A program made the translations under genes and the position numbers. Shown in pieces: positions 15,794-23,880 of a stretch of 43,340 nt of DNA; position 1 is the stretch's first letter; each line of letters starts with the position of its first letter. This DNA comes from Nitrospirales bacterium. Lineage in GTDB: Bacteria; Nitrospirota; Nitrospiria; Nitrospirales; UBA8639. The stretch spans positions 1-43,340 of the forward strand of contig BQIZ01000010.1 of assembly GCA_021604365.1 (NCBI GenBank), in the 5' to 3' direction. Under the pieces are notes generated by a model. The model made no database searches. It was not told where the DNA came from and was given only the letters and a program-made list of their open reading frames with translations.

Positions 15794-17047
15794 CTATTGA
15801 GTCGCCCGTTGAAGTTCCTCCGCAAGGATAATCGCATCCGCAATTTCCCTCATGGATTTTCGAAGATTCATGCTTTGTCGTTGCATAAGACGAAACGCTT
15901 CAGGCTCTGACAATCCCCTAGACGCCATTAAAAATCCCTTAGCACGCTCTACCAATTTTCGCACTTCCAGGGCCTCCTGCATCTCAAACGACTTTTCCAT
16001 AAGCCGAGTGTGCTCTATGGCGACGGCGGATTGATTCGCAATGGCTTGAAGCGTGATAACTTCTTCATCTGAAAACGCATGGTAACTGGAAGTGTATACA
16101 TTTATCACCCCAATCGGATTTTCTTTCATGAGCATGGGGATGGACAATAAAGAATGCAATCCTTCCTGTTTCGCCAAATCCCGATAAAAATATCCGTCTT
16201 CCGCCTTTACATCCGAGACATACACCGGATGGTGATCCTGCACAGCCCGACCACTCATGCTCTGCCCAACCTTCAATGGTGGCTTCCGCCGGTACGCATC
16301 ACTCAGACTTTGAGTGGCGGCAATCCGAAGTTCCCCCGAAGCCTGGTCGACAAGCATGATCGAGCAGATCTTTGAATTCATCAGCTGAGCCGTCATAGTC
16401 ACAATTAATTGCAGCACATCCTCTATCAGTCGATTAGACGCCACCGTTTCCGATACCTGGGAAAGGGTTTCAAGCCGACGCGCTTTTTGCCGCATATCAT
16501 CGTACAATCTGGCATTGGCAATGGCTCCGCCGACTTGATTAGCAATGGTCAGTAAGAGGGCTAACGTTTCTTCGGCATACCGTTTTGGCCGCTTATGCTG
16601 AACATTGATGACTCCGATCATTTTCCCCTTACTTGTGATGGGAACTGACACAAACGCCTGGAAACGATCTTCCGGCAGACGATGAAAAAACTTAAATCTG
16701 GCGTCATCACTTGCATTGCGGGAAATTACCACTGGAACTTTTTCTCGTGCCACCCATCCGGTAATCCCTTCGCCCAGACCAATAGATATCCGTCCGATGA
16801 GCCGGGGATGAGGATTTTTTGATGCACGCAGAATAAGTTCGTCTGTTGTTTCAGAGATCAAATACAACAGACAGGCATCCCCCTTCGTCACTTCAACAAC
16901 CACCTCCACTATTTGCTTTAATACTGTTTCCAGCTCCAAAGAACCACTAATGGATTCGCTGATTCGGTGAAGAATCTGCACTTCACGGCTCCGTTCCCGA
17001 ACGAGGTGCTTCAGGTCTTCTATGGTCGAAGGACGGGCCGGAGCCAT
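15794..17047 (-). CDS. GAF-GAF-ANTAR RNA-binding antitermination regulator
   Basis: A 417-residue protein with two GAF sensor domains (about 35-185 and 205-350) and a C-terminal ANTAR domain (about 358-412), whose core reads VERAKGFLMASRGLSEPEAF. ANTAR domains bind paired RNA hairpins with six-base loops and prevent formation of a terminator; GAF domains usually bind small ligands or respond to redox state. No receiver domain or histidine kinase is present, so the signal probably acts directly on the GAF domains. It starts one base after the aroB stop, with AGGAAA upstream, in the same transcription unit. A matching dual-hexaloop leader lies just downstream in front of nadE, which makes it the likely regulator of nadE-glnD. 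The ligand is unknown. Confidence 0.92.
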   Translation of the reverse strand: MAPARPSTIEDLKHLVRERSREVQILHRISESISGSLELETVLKQIVEVVVEVTKGDACLLYLISETTDELILRASKNPHPRLIGRISIGLGEGITGWVAREKVPVVISRNASDDARFKFFHRLPEDRFQAFVSVPITSKGKMIGVINVQHKRPKRYAEETLALLLTIANQVGGAIANARLYDDMRQKARRLETLSQVSETVASNRLIEDVLQLIVTMTAQLMNSKICSIMLVDQASGELRIAATQSLSDAYRRKPPLKVGQSMSGRAVQDHHPVYVSDVKAEDGYFYRDLAKQEGLHSLLSIPMLMKENPIGVINVYTSSYHAFSDEEVITLQAIANQSAVAIEHTRLMEKSFEMQEALEVRKLVERAKGFLMASRGLSEPEAFRLMQRQSMNLRKSMREIADAIILAEELQRATQ

Positions 17048-17048
17048 G

Positions 17049-18218
17049 TTATTTTTGTTTCCTGGATAGACGTGGACGGCTCAATGTCTCTGGAGGGGGC
17101 TTCAATCGTTTCACGCGGGAGGACTGACTCGCAGTGAACCATTGACGAATACGTTGCCGAACAAGGGGCATAACTTGAACATTCCCAATTGTGGTGGGTA
17201 CCACGCAATTGATTTGGCCCTTTACAACCTTTTTGTCGTGTTGCATGGCCCCCCAGAGATCCATAAATGTCATTGAGGGCAAAGCAATGGGCAACCCGAC
17301 ATCCTGAATCAAATCGCGTTGCCGCTCAACAAGCTCATTAGTACACATCCCTAAAAATTGCGCCATTGCGGCTTCCTGCACCATGCCGATTCCCACCGCC
17401 TCTCCATGAATCCATGTTTTATAGCGTCCCCAGGTTTCCAGTGCATGGCCGACGGTATGGCCATAATTCAGAATTCGGCGGCGCCCTGATTCCCGTTCAT
17501 CTCCACCCACGACTTCGGCTTTAATTTCACAACACCGCCGAATGACAGTAGGGATCACATCCTCTGCTTGTTCTCGTAAGCCATCAATGTTTTGCTCTAA
17601 ATATTCAAAAAATTTCGGATCGGCAATCATGCCATACTTAATCACTTCCGCTAACCCTGCGACCCATTCACGTTTCGGAAGAGATTGCAACGCCTGCGGA
17701 TCAACGACAACGACACGTGGCTGATAAAATGCGCCGACCAAATTTTTTCCTATTGGATGGTTAACCCCTGTTTTTCCCCCCACGCTCGAATCTACCTGAG
17801 CCACCAATGTCGTCGGGACTTGGACGAAGGGAACACCGCGCAGATAGACAGAGGCCGCAAATCCAGCCACATCTCCCACGACCCCCCCACCTAACGCCAA
17901 CACCACTTCCTGGCGCTCAAGTCGTTGCCTGACCAGTTCATCCAGTATTTTTGACAGCCAATACATTGATTTAGCTTTTTCTCCATCGGGAATCACAACA
18001 AAAAATGGAGAAAACCCGCACTGCTTCAAGGACCGGAAAACGACTCGACCGTAGAGCTCATTGACGATTGAATTGGTCACAATGGCAACTTGACCGGATA
18101 ATCCAACATCCTGAAGCACACGGCCAATCTGAGGCAAAATTTGCGGTTGGATAAGAACGTGGTAGCTCCGGTCTCCTAAAGAAACCGGAACGTGTTTCGA
18201 GAGTTCAGAGATATTCAT
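17049..18218 (-). CDS. aroB: 3-Dehydroquinate synthase
   Basis: Second step of the shikimate pathway: converts DAHP to 3-dehydroquinate, using NAD+ as a catalytic cofactor and a divalent metal. The 389-residue protein shows the nucleotide-binding segment ALGGGVVGDVAGFAASVYLRG, then VDSSVGGKTGVNHP and the metal-ligand region LNYGHTVGHALE followed by HGEAVGIGM. A C-terminal tail of about 25 residues rich in Arg, Lys and Pro extends past the usual end. aroC lies 79 bases upstream and the ANTAR regulator starts one base after its stop. Confidence 0.96.
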   Translation of the reverse strand: MNISELSKHVPVSLGDRSYHVLIQPQILPQIGRVLQDVGLSGQVAIVTNSIVNELYGRVVFRSLKQCGFSPFFVVIPDGEKAKSMYWLSKILDELVRQRLERQEVVLALGGGVVGDVAGFAASVYLRGVPFVQVPTTLVAQVDSSVGGKTGVNHPIGKNLVGAFYQPRVVVVDPQALQSLPKREWVAGLAEVIKYGMIADPKFFEYLEQNIDGLREQAEDVIPTVIRRCCEIKAEVVGGDERESGRRRILNYGHTVGHALETWGRYKTWIHGEAVGIGMVQEAAMAQFLGMCTNELVERQRDLIQDVGLPIALPSMTFMDLWGAMQHDKKVVKGQINCVVPTTIGNVQVMPLVRQRIRQWFTASQSSRVKRLKPPPETLSRPRLSRKQK

Positions 18219-18297
18219 CTACCGGAAATCACCAGAAAACGGTCTCATTACAAGCAACGAAAAAAATCTGCCACGATAGGAGCTCAGACCAAAGCAC

Positions 18298-19461
18298 TTA
18301 AAACGTGCGGACATACTCTTGATAAGCCTCAAAATTTTTTTTCATTTCATCCAACGTATCTCCGCCAAATTTTTCAATTAAGGCATTGGCCATTTCATAT
18401 GCAATCACCGCTTCTCCGACAACACCGGCAGCCGGTACAGTACAAATATCCGAACGCTCCACGGTAGCCTCAAACGGTTCTTTAGTTTCAATATCCACAC
18501 TATCTTTGGGAGTGTAAAGGGTCGCGATGGGTTTCATAGCCACTCGCAGGACAATCGGTTGCCCATTAGTAATGCCACCTTCCAACCCACCAGCATTGTT
18601 CGACTTTCTGATAAATTGTCCTGTGGCTGTATCAAAGTAGATATCGTCGTGCACTTCAGAGCCAAAACGGCGGGCCGACTCAAAACCCATTCCAATTTCG
18701 ACCCCCTTCATAGCTTGAATACTCATCGCAGCAAATGCCAAGCGAGCACTCAGTCGCCGATCCCATTGAGCATAAGTCCCTAGCCCAATCGGAACGTTCG
18801 TCACCACGACTTCAAAAATTCCGCCCAAGGAGTCCCCTTTATGTTTGGCTGCCCGAATTTGTTCAATCATTTTTTTTGCCGTCTCCTGATCATGGCATCG
18901 TACGTCAGATTGTTCTGCATGTTCATATGCCATCAACGGGTCATTCGGGCTGGTGGGGGCTGCAACGCCTCCAATATCCATCGTATAACTGATCACCCGC
19001 ATATCAAACTGGGCCAGCAACGCCTTCGCCACCCCACCAATAGCCACTCTGATGGCTGTTTCTCTGGCACTGGCTTTTTCCAGCACATTGCGGATATCCC
19101 GATGCCCATACTTGATGGCTCCAACCAAATCTGCGTGGCCCGGTCGTGGACGAGTCACCACGCGTTCGGTAGAGGGGGGACCAGGTTCTGACGCCATGAT
19201 GTCTTTCCAGTTTTCCCAGTCTTTATTCCAAATCAACAGCCCTAAGGGATTTCCCAAAGTTTTCCCTTTTCGAACTCCACAAATAAATTCAATCCGGTCT
19301 TTTTCAATGCGCATCCGACCGCCACGACCATATCCGCCTTGCCGACGTATCAAATCTGCATTAATTTCATCAGCCACGACCGGCAAACCGGACGGAACTC
19401 CTTCCACCACTGCCATGAGACCTCTCCCATGGGATTCCCCCGCATTTAAATATCTCAACAT
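18298..19461 (-). CDS. aroC: Chorismate synthase
   Basis: Last step of the shikimate pathway: forms chorismate from EPSP with reduced FMN. The 387-residue protein opens with the family signature LRYLNAGESHGRGL and carries GRPGHADLVGAIKYGHRDIRN and SARETAIRVA in the FMN site. ATG 19461 is chosen over GTG 19488 because AGGA lies five bases upstream and because family members start right before LRYL. A perfect 7-1-7 inverted repeat (19490-19504) lies just upstream. aroB follows. Confidence 0.97.
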   Translation of the reverse strand: MLRYLNAGESHGRGLMAVVEGVPSGLPVVADEINADLIRRQGGYGRGGRMRIEKDRIEFICGVRKGKTLGNPLGLLIWNKDWENWKDIMASEPGPPSTERVVTRPRPGHADLVGAIKYGHRDIRNVLEKASARETAIRVAIGGVAKALLAQFDMRVISYTMDIGGVAAPTSPNDPLMAYEHAEQSDVRCHDQETAKKMIEQIRAAKHKGDSLGGIFEVVVTNVPIGLGTYAQWDRRLSARLAFAAMSIQAMKGVEIGMGFESARRFGSEVHDDIYFDTATGQFIRKSNNAGGLEGGITNGQPIVLRVAMKPIATLYTPKDSVDIETKEPFEATVERSDICTVPAAGVVGEAVIAYEMANALIEKFGGDTLDEMKKNFEAYQEYVRTF

Positions 19462-19489
19462 TTCATTCCTTTTTGCCGGATTAAACACT

Positions 19490-19504
19490 CATGCCAGTGG
19501 CATG
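19490..19504. repeat. Perfect inverted repeat upstream of aroC
   Basis: CATGCCA, one base, TGGCATG. It lies 29 bases before the aroC start codon, a position suited to an operator or a short hairpin in the leader. No regulator is assigned. Confidence 0.5.
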
Positions 19505-19678
19505 TCTCCTCTTAGCCATTCCCAAACGTACAAAGCATGTAGCTGCGAATTTGGGCGACGGGTATTGTTGAACGCTTAATAACCCCTCTCGACGCGCGCA
19601 AACGAGTCGACGAATCCTCACCTAGACTTCAAGAGTATGGATTATGAAGGTTTTTTCAGGCTTTCTCAACAAAAATAT

Positions 19679-20227
19679 TCATGGTGATTTTTGAATGGTG
19701 GGGAAGGAAAGAATGAAGGTTCTTGTCGGGGAAGCTCCCCTAACCGAGGAAGCCGAAGAAAGGTGCTCCAGTAGCACCTCCTTCTCACTGATGGTCTTAA
19801 TCGTCCATCCTGATCGAGCAAGTTCAGTCCCCGGTTGTACCAAAACTCGCGCCGTTGGAGATATCTGAATGACCGCCTGGTGGCCATCTTGCCCATGCAT
19901 CACACCGAGAAGTCTCCAGACTGGATTATCTGCGAGGGGAACACCTTTCAGTCCTGGATCTGATTGGGTCGAAACCTTGGGCGTTGGCAGACGCTTCGGT
20001 ATGCGTTTGAAAGGGTCTCGACGATTCACGACAGCGTGCCTGCCATTATCCTGATCTACGCTGGTTCTTACTAACCTGCTTGGATGAGAAGACAATGAGG
20101 AGGCTCCTTTCCCGTCAGCCTCTCCCATTAACCCAACAAAAATCAACACACCCCAAACACAGACTGAGTAACTCGCGCACCATCTCAAGTTTACCGCCAT
20201 CCTTGAAACCGTATTCCACATGAACAT
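19679..20227 (-). CDS. pilP: Type IV pilus inner-membrane lipoprotein-like PilP
   Basis: Last gene of a pilM-N-O-P set. In known type IV pili PilP links the PilN/PilO inner-membrane complex to the PilQ secretin. With ATG 20227 it has 182 residues: a long hydrophobic N-terminal segment (CASYSVCVWGVLIFVGLMG), a linker, the family marker RRDPF, and a beta-rich C-terminal domain with WRLLGVMHGQDGHQAVIQ. No clean lipobox is seen. The start is uncertain; the frame is open back to 20302, overlapping pilO. No pilQ gene follows; the next genes are aroC and aroB. Confidence 0.8.
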   Translation of the reverse strand: MFMWNTVSRMAVNLRWCASYSVCVWGVLIFVGLMGEADGKGASSLSSHPSRLVRTSVDQDNGRHAVVNRRDPFKRIPKRLPTPKVSTQSDPGLKGVPLADNPVWRLLGVMHGQDGHQAVIQISPTARVLVQPGTELARSGWTIKTISEKEVLLEHLSSASSVRGASPTRTFILSFPTIQKSP

Positions 20228-20270
20228 GACACCGTGATCTCCCAATCCCGCCAGGAGTTGATTGGCTCGA

Positions 20271-20864
20271 TCATGTTTTAAGCAGTTGCTGGACATGTTC
20301 AATACCTAAGGGGGTTAACCCGTGCATCACCAGATTCGTGATAAGGGTAGATGAATCTTCGTTTTCTGACCTTCCGGCCATGACAATGGAAGAAATACTT
20401 TCAACCCATGCAAGCTGGCGCAAGTCATCCAAAAAATGAACGGTTCCCTCAAAATCCCCTTCCACTCTCACGGCAATCTGAATCGAACCTTCAGCACCCT
20501 GAATTCCCGTCAAAGGACCTTCGGGCTTCCAAACTCGAACCGTCACACTCCTTCGCTTCGCAATTCCCATGACATCCCTTCGAAAAACTTTTGATTCAAT
20601 ATATTCAGGAAGTTGTTGAATTCGAGCGGCCAAAATTTCACGTAAGACGTTGATGTCTCTTTCGATAGCTTTCAAAGAGTCTGTTTTCTGGAGGAGCCCG
20701 TGGCCCTCCTGATCTAGGTGAGCGACTTCTCGTTGCAACTCCTCAAGCGAGTGACTCATTTGCTGCCACTTAAAGAGGTGGATACCCAACAGACAGAGAA
20801 GCATCACTCCCACCAGAAAACCGAATCGATGCCAGATCGATAGCGCCTTCCACTGCGCCATCAT
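20271..20864 (-). CDS. pilO: Type IV pilus inner-membrane protein PilO
   Basis: A 197-residue PilO-type protein with one membrane segment (about residues 13-31, FLVGVMLLCLLGIHLF), a coiled-coil region (SLEELQREVAHLDQEGHGLL) and a ferredoxin-like periplasmic domain. It pairs with PilN in the alignment subcomplex. ATG 20864 overlaps the pilN stop in an ATGA, a typical translational coupling, and supports this start over the upstream in-frame codon. Confidence 0.85.
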   Translation of the reverse strand: MMAQWKALSIWHRFGFLVGVMLLCLLGIHLFKWQQMSHSLEELQREVAHLDQEGHGLLQKTDSLKAIERDINVLREILAARIQQLPEYIESKVFRRDVMGIAKRRSVTVRVWKPEGPLTGIQGAEGSIQIAVRVEGDFEGTVHFLDDLRQLAWVESISSIVMAGRSENEDSSTLITNLVMHGLTPLGIEHVQQLLKT

Positions 20865-21424
20865 GTAGTCACCTGATGATCCCATACAAAACGAATCAAA
20901 AAGGAAAAGGCCACTGATTCTCCTCCTGGGCGCTCGAGAATTTCCACTACAGGCAGGCTCATGATGATCCGATCATTCTCTAACGCCTCCATAAATTCCC
21001 CAATATCTTCCAGGGCCAACGATTGTCCGTGCAATTCCACCACCCTTGATTCCAGTTGTACCCGCTCCAACCAGATATCAAGATTTCCGACATTTCGACT
21101 GACCCCATCCAGCAAAGCAACCGGCCAAGCCTTTTCTTTCTCCTGATCACTGAACCGCTCAACGGAGGTCATAAGAAGCGCTTTTTGCTTATTATAACTT
21201 CCCACATTATGAAGTTTTTCCTTTATCCGAACGAGAGCCTGCATTTTAACTGTTTTTTCTTGAAGCAAGGCATCAATCTGTTCTTGCAAAGATTTCGTCC
21301 ACCACCAACTCGCCCATCCAAAACCCATGAATACCACCAGACCCACCAACACACAAATCAGCCAGGAAGACTCATGAGGACTCACTTGACGCTGAATTTG
21401 GCGTGCTAAATTAATTTCAATCAT
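20861..21424 (-). CDS. pilN: Type IV pilus assembly protein PilN
   Basis: A 187-residue protein starting MIEINLARQIQ, the short cytoplasmic peptide with INL that docks into PilM in known systems, followed by one membrane segment (about 19-41) and a periplasmic coiled coil and fold. ATG 21424 overlaps the end of pilM by eight bases. Confidence 0.87.
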   Translation of the reverse strand: MIEINLARQIQRQVSPHESSWLICVLVGLVVFMGFGWASWWWTKSLQEQIDALLQEKTVKMQALVRIKEKLHNVGSYNKQKALLMTSVERFSDQEKEKAWPVALLDGVSRNVGNLDIWLERVQLESRVVELHGQSLALEDIGEFMEALENDRIIMSLPVVEILERPGGESVAFSFLIRFVWDHQVTT

Positions 21425-22487
21425 GAGGGTCAAGCCCACGCAATGCCGCTCCAACGGCAACACCAAATAAAGGCAAGGCTTTCTGAAATCGACAATCCTG
21501 TTGGATGTCCTGAGGGACCGCGATCTTTTTGAAGGGATTGACGGGAGTTACGGACAAGGCCAATGAATCAGCGAGTCTTGATTGAAGTCCTTCTAGGGCC
21601 GAATACCCCCCTGACAGGAATACGCCCCGCACGACTCCCCTGTCAGTTATTTCCGAAACATCCTTGGCAGTTTCAATGATCTGCTCGATGGTCTCTTTAA
21701 AAAATTGATCGAGAAGTAAAGATTCCGAAGCTCCTATTTTATAGCCATTACCAGACGTTTCAGAAGCCGATTGCATCCCGTCAAGCAAGTCTCCATACCA
21801 ATCGGCCTCGTAGGATACTTGGTGAATATGTATAGGATGACCTTCTTCCATAACCACCGAAAGGATACCGGTTGGCCCAAGATGAACAATCAGCCACGTA
21901 CCTTCTTGCCCATAGTTATAGACAACCATATTCACGAGTGAGAAAGCATCCACATCGACAAAACCGACACTCATCCCTTGCTGTTGAAATTGTCGCATTC
22001 GTTCCTCAATGAATTCTTTTTTTGCCACAACCAGAAGAGCTTGATCCTTTTCATTCTCCAAGGCTCCTGAGACGTTTTGCCGATACACATCCCACACGGC
22101 ACCTTGAACATCAAGAGGAATATACCGGTCAAGCTCCAAAGCCAGGTGTTCTCGAAGATCATTTTCCGACATATTGGGAAACGTCAGTCTTTTTAACAAC
22201 ACGTGAGAACTCGAAACCGTAATCCCCACAGTACGAGGAGAAGGGGATAACTGTTTTCGGAGAATTTGGACGAGATGTCGGTCCTGCTCAAAACCCGATT
22301 GGGAATCGAGATTAGATCTAGAGGCAAGGGCTTCAATCACAACACCCTGTAAGATAGGACCGTCATATCTCGGCTTTAGTGTCACTGCTTTCAACAATCG
22401 AGACCCCACATCCACGCCTGTAACATTCTGGCTTTTCCACGAATATCCGCTGACCCTTTCTGCTATGGCTTTCCAAATTGCGTTCAT
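21417..22487 (-). CDS. pilM: Type IV pilus assembly ATPase-like protein PilM
   Basis: A 356-residue actin-like cytoplasmic protein. The phosphate-1 loop GVDVGSRLLKAVTL is near the N-terminus and a second nucleotide motif, VFLSGGYSALEGL, is near the C-terminus. PilM binds the N-terminal peptide of PilN and couples the cytoplasmic motor to the inner-membrane complex. It heads the pilMNOP transcription unit. A perfect palindrome lies 38 bases upstream. The ribosome binding site is weak. Confidence 0.9.
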   Translation of the reverse strand: MNAIWKAIAERVSGYSWKSQNVTGVDVGSRLLKAVTLKPRYDGPILQGVVIEALASRSNLDSQSGFEQDRHLVQILRKQLSPSPRTVGITVSSSHVLLKRLTFPNMSENDLREHLALELDRYIPLDVQGAVWDVYRQNVSGALENEKDQALLVVAKKEFIEERMRQFQQQGMSVGFVDVDAFSLVNMVVYNYGQEGTWLIVHLGPTGILSVVMEEGHPIHIHQVSYEADWYGDLLDGMQSASETSGNGYKIGASESLLLDQFFKETIEQIIETAKDVSEITDRGVVRGVFLSGGYSALEGLQSRLADSLALSVTPVNPFKKIAVPQDIQQDCRFQKALPLFGVAVGAALRGLDPHD

Positions 22488-22830
22488 CTTATTTAGTCCA
22501 ACGAAAATGGCCCAATGTCCCTTTACCTCAATTGAGGTTGTATCTGGATTTTCTCTGTAAATGCCATCCCCAAATATGATGTCGTGTTTTTACCTAGATT
22601 CGGTTAGTCATAACACTTTGAGACAATCCTCATCGTTTGCCAGATTTCCCAATCGCCCTCCTCTTCCCTTCGGAATGGCTCTATTATGCCATGCATGCTG
22701 AATGGGAGATCAAAACCGTCGTTTAAAGAAAAAACCGCGACAATGACAAAAAGAATGGGCTTTTAAAGCAGAAAATGCTGGAATGTGGGAACTAATTCCG
22801 AGGAAAAGGCTACTCAAGGACGAAGGGAAA
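22488..22830. other. Intergenic region upstream of pilM with a palindrome
   Basis: No gene is supported. A perfect 14-bp palindrome ACCTCAATTGAGGT (22525-22538) lies 38 bases before pilM and could be an operator. I looked for a sigma-54 -24/-12 element, common for pilus genes, and did not find one. Confidence 0.45.
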
Positions 22831-23748
22831 TTAGCCTGGATTCACCTCTTTTGATATTTCTCGATGGTGAATCGTGACATCATAGCCCAATATATTTAAA
22901 ATCTCTTTCATACGCAAGACCATCGCCACCGATCGATGTCGCCCACCCGTACACCCGAATGCAACGGTGACGTAACTTCGTTGTTCCCTTTCGAACAATG
23001 GCAACAAAAAAGCAAACAATTCTTTTAAATGCTCAAGAAAGACTTTCGCCTCCCTCGTGTCTAGGACAAAACGTTGAATATCGCCATGCTCCCCTGTTAA
23101 GGGCTGAAGGTCAGGCACGAAATGAGGATTGCGAAGAAATCGGACATCAAACACCATATCCACATCGAAGGGCACTCCAAACTTGTAGCCAAAACTCATG
23201 AGACTAAGTTTCAGGACTTGCCCTTCACCCCGCTCTCGATAATGTTTAATGATCCAGGCTTTGAGGTCGTGAACAGAAAACTCTGACGTATCCAGCACGC
23301 GATGGGCCCTAGCCCGAAGACTTTGTAAGCGTTCACGCTCTAATTGAATGCCCTCAATAATCGGTCGATGCGGGAGTAATGGATGCGGGCGCCGAGACTC
23401 AGAAAAACGCCTGACTAAAATATCATCATGTGCCTCTAAGAAAAGCAATTCAACGTGACAGCCATCACTTTGTAAAGCTTCGAGATTGCTCAATAAGTCT
23501 TCAAAAAAAGCCCGTTCACGAATATCAATCCCCAGGGCAACCTTCCTCACATCTTTGTCAGGTTGAATACACAATTCAGTGAATTTTTGAAATAAGGCCG
23601 GCGGAAGATTATCCACACAGAAAAAACCCAAATCCTCTAAGCACTTCAAGGCTTGGGTTTTCCCAGACCCCGACGTCCCCGTCACCATCATCAGCTGAAG
23701 CGGCAACGGATCGTTTTTCAGAGAAGCTTGAGGTGACTCACTCGGCAT
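22831..23748 (-). CDS. rapZ: RNase adapter/nucleotide-binding protein RapZ (YvcJ family)
   Basis: P-loop protein of the RapZ/YvcJ family, 305 residues from ATG 23748. The Walker A motif GTSGSGKT is followed by CLEDLGFFCVDNLPP, and the C-terminal domain carries GCTGGRHRSVAM. In E. coli RapZ guides RNase E to the GlmZ/GlmY small RNAs and senses glucosamine-6-phosphate; outside enterobacteria the role is less clear. The chosen start has GGAAG eight bases upstream and gives near-usual length; the frame stays open to TTG 23838. It follows rpoN, as in many bacteria, but without hpf or ptsN/hprK between them. Confidence 0.93.
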   Translation of the reverse strand: MPSESPQASLKNDPLPLQLMMVTGTSGSGKTQALKCLEDLGFFCVDNLPPALFQKFTELCIQPDKDVRKVALGIDIRERAFFEDLLSNLEALQSDGCHVELLFLEAHDDILVRRFSESRRPHPLLPHRPIIEGIQLERERLQSLRARAHRVLDTSEFSVHDLKAWIIKHYRERGEGQVLKLSLMSFGYKFGVPFDVDMVFDVRFLRNPHFVPDLQPLTGEHGDIQRFVLDTREAKVFLEHLKELFAFLLPLFEREQRSYVTVAFGCTGGRHRSVAMVLRMKEILNILGYDVTIHHREISKEVNPG

Positions 23749-23880
23749 GGTTACGCTTCCACAATCATCGTGCCTGGACCGACTCAATTCTACCAGAGTA
23801 ACAGAAACCTGAGACTCAATGAGATCAGCTTTCTGCAATACTCACTATTGTGTCTGGGGCCTGAAGTCCGCTGTTAAAAA

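Noticed and set aside
22488-22830. Sigma-54 promoter for pilM
   Set aside because: No TGGCAC-N5-TTGC element could be found; the closest TGGCAT lacks the -12 part.
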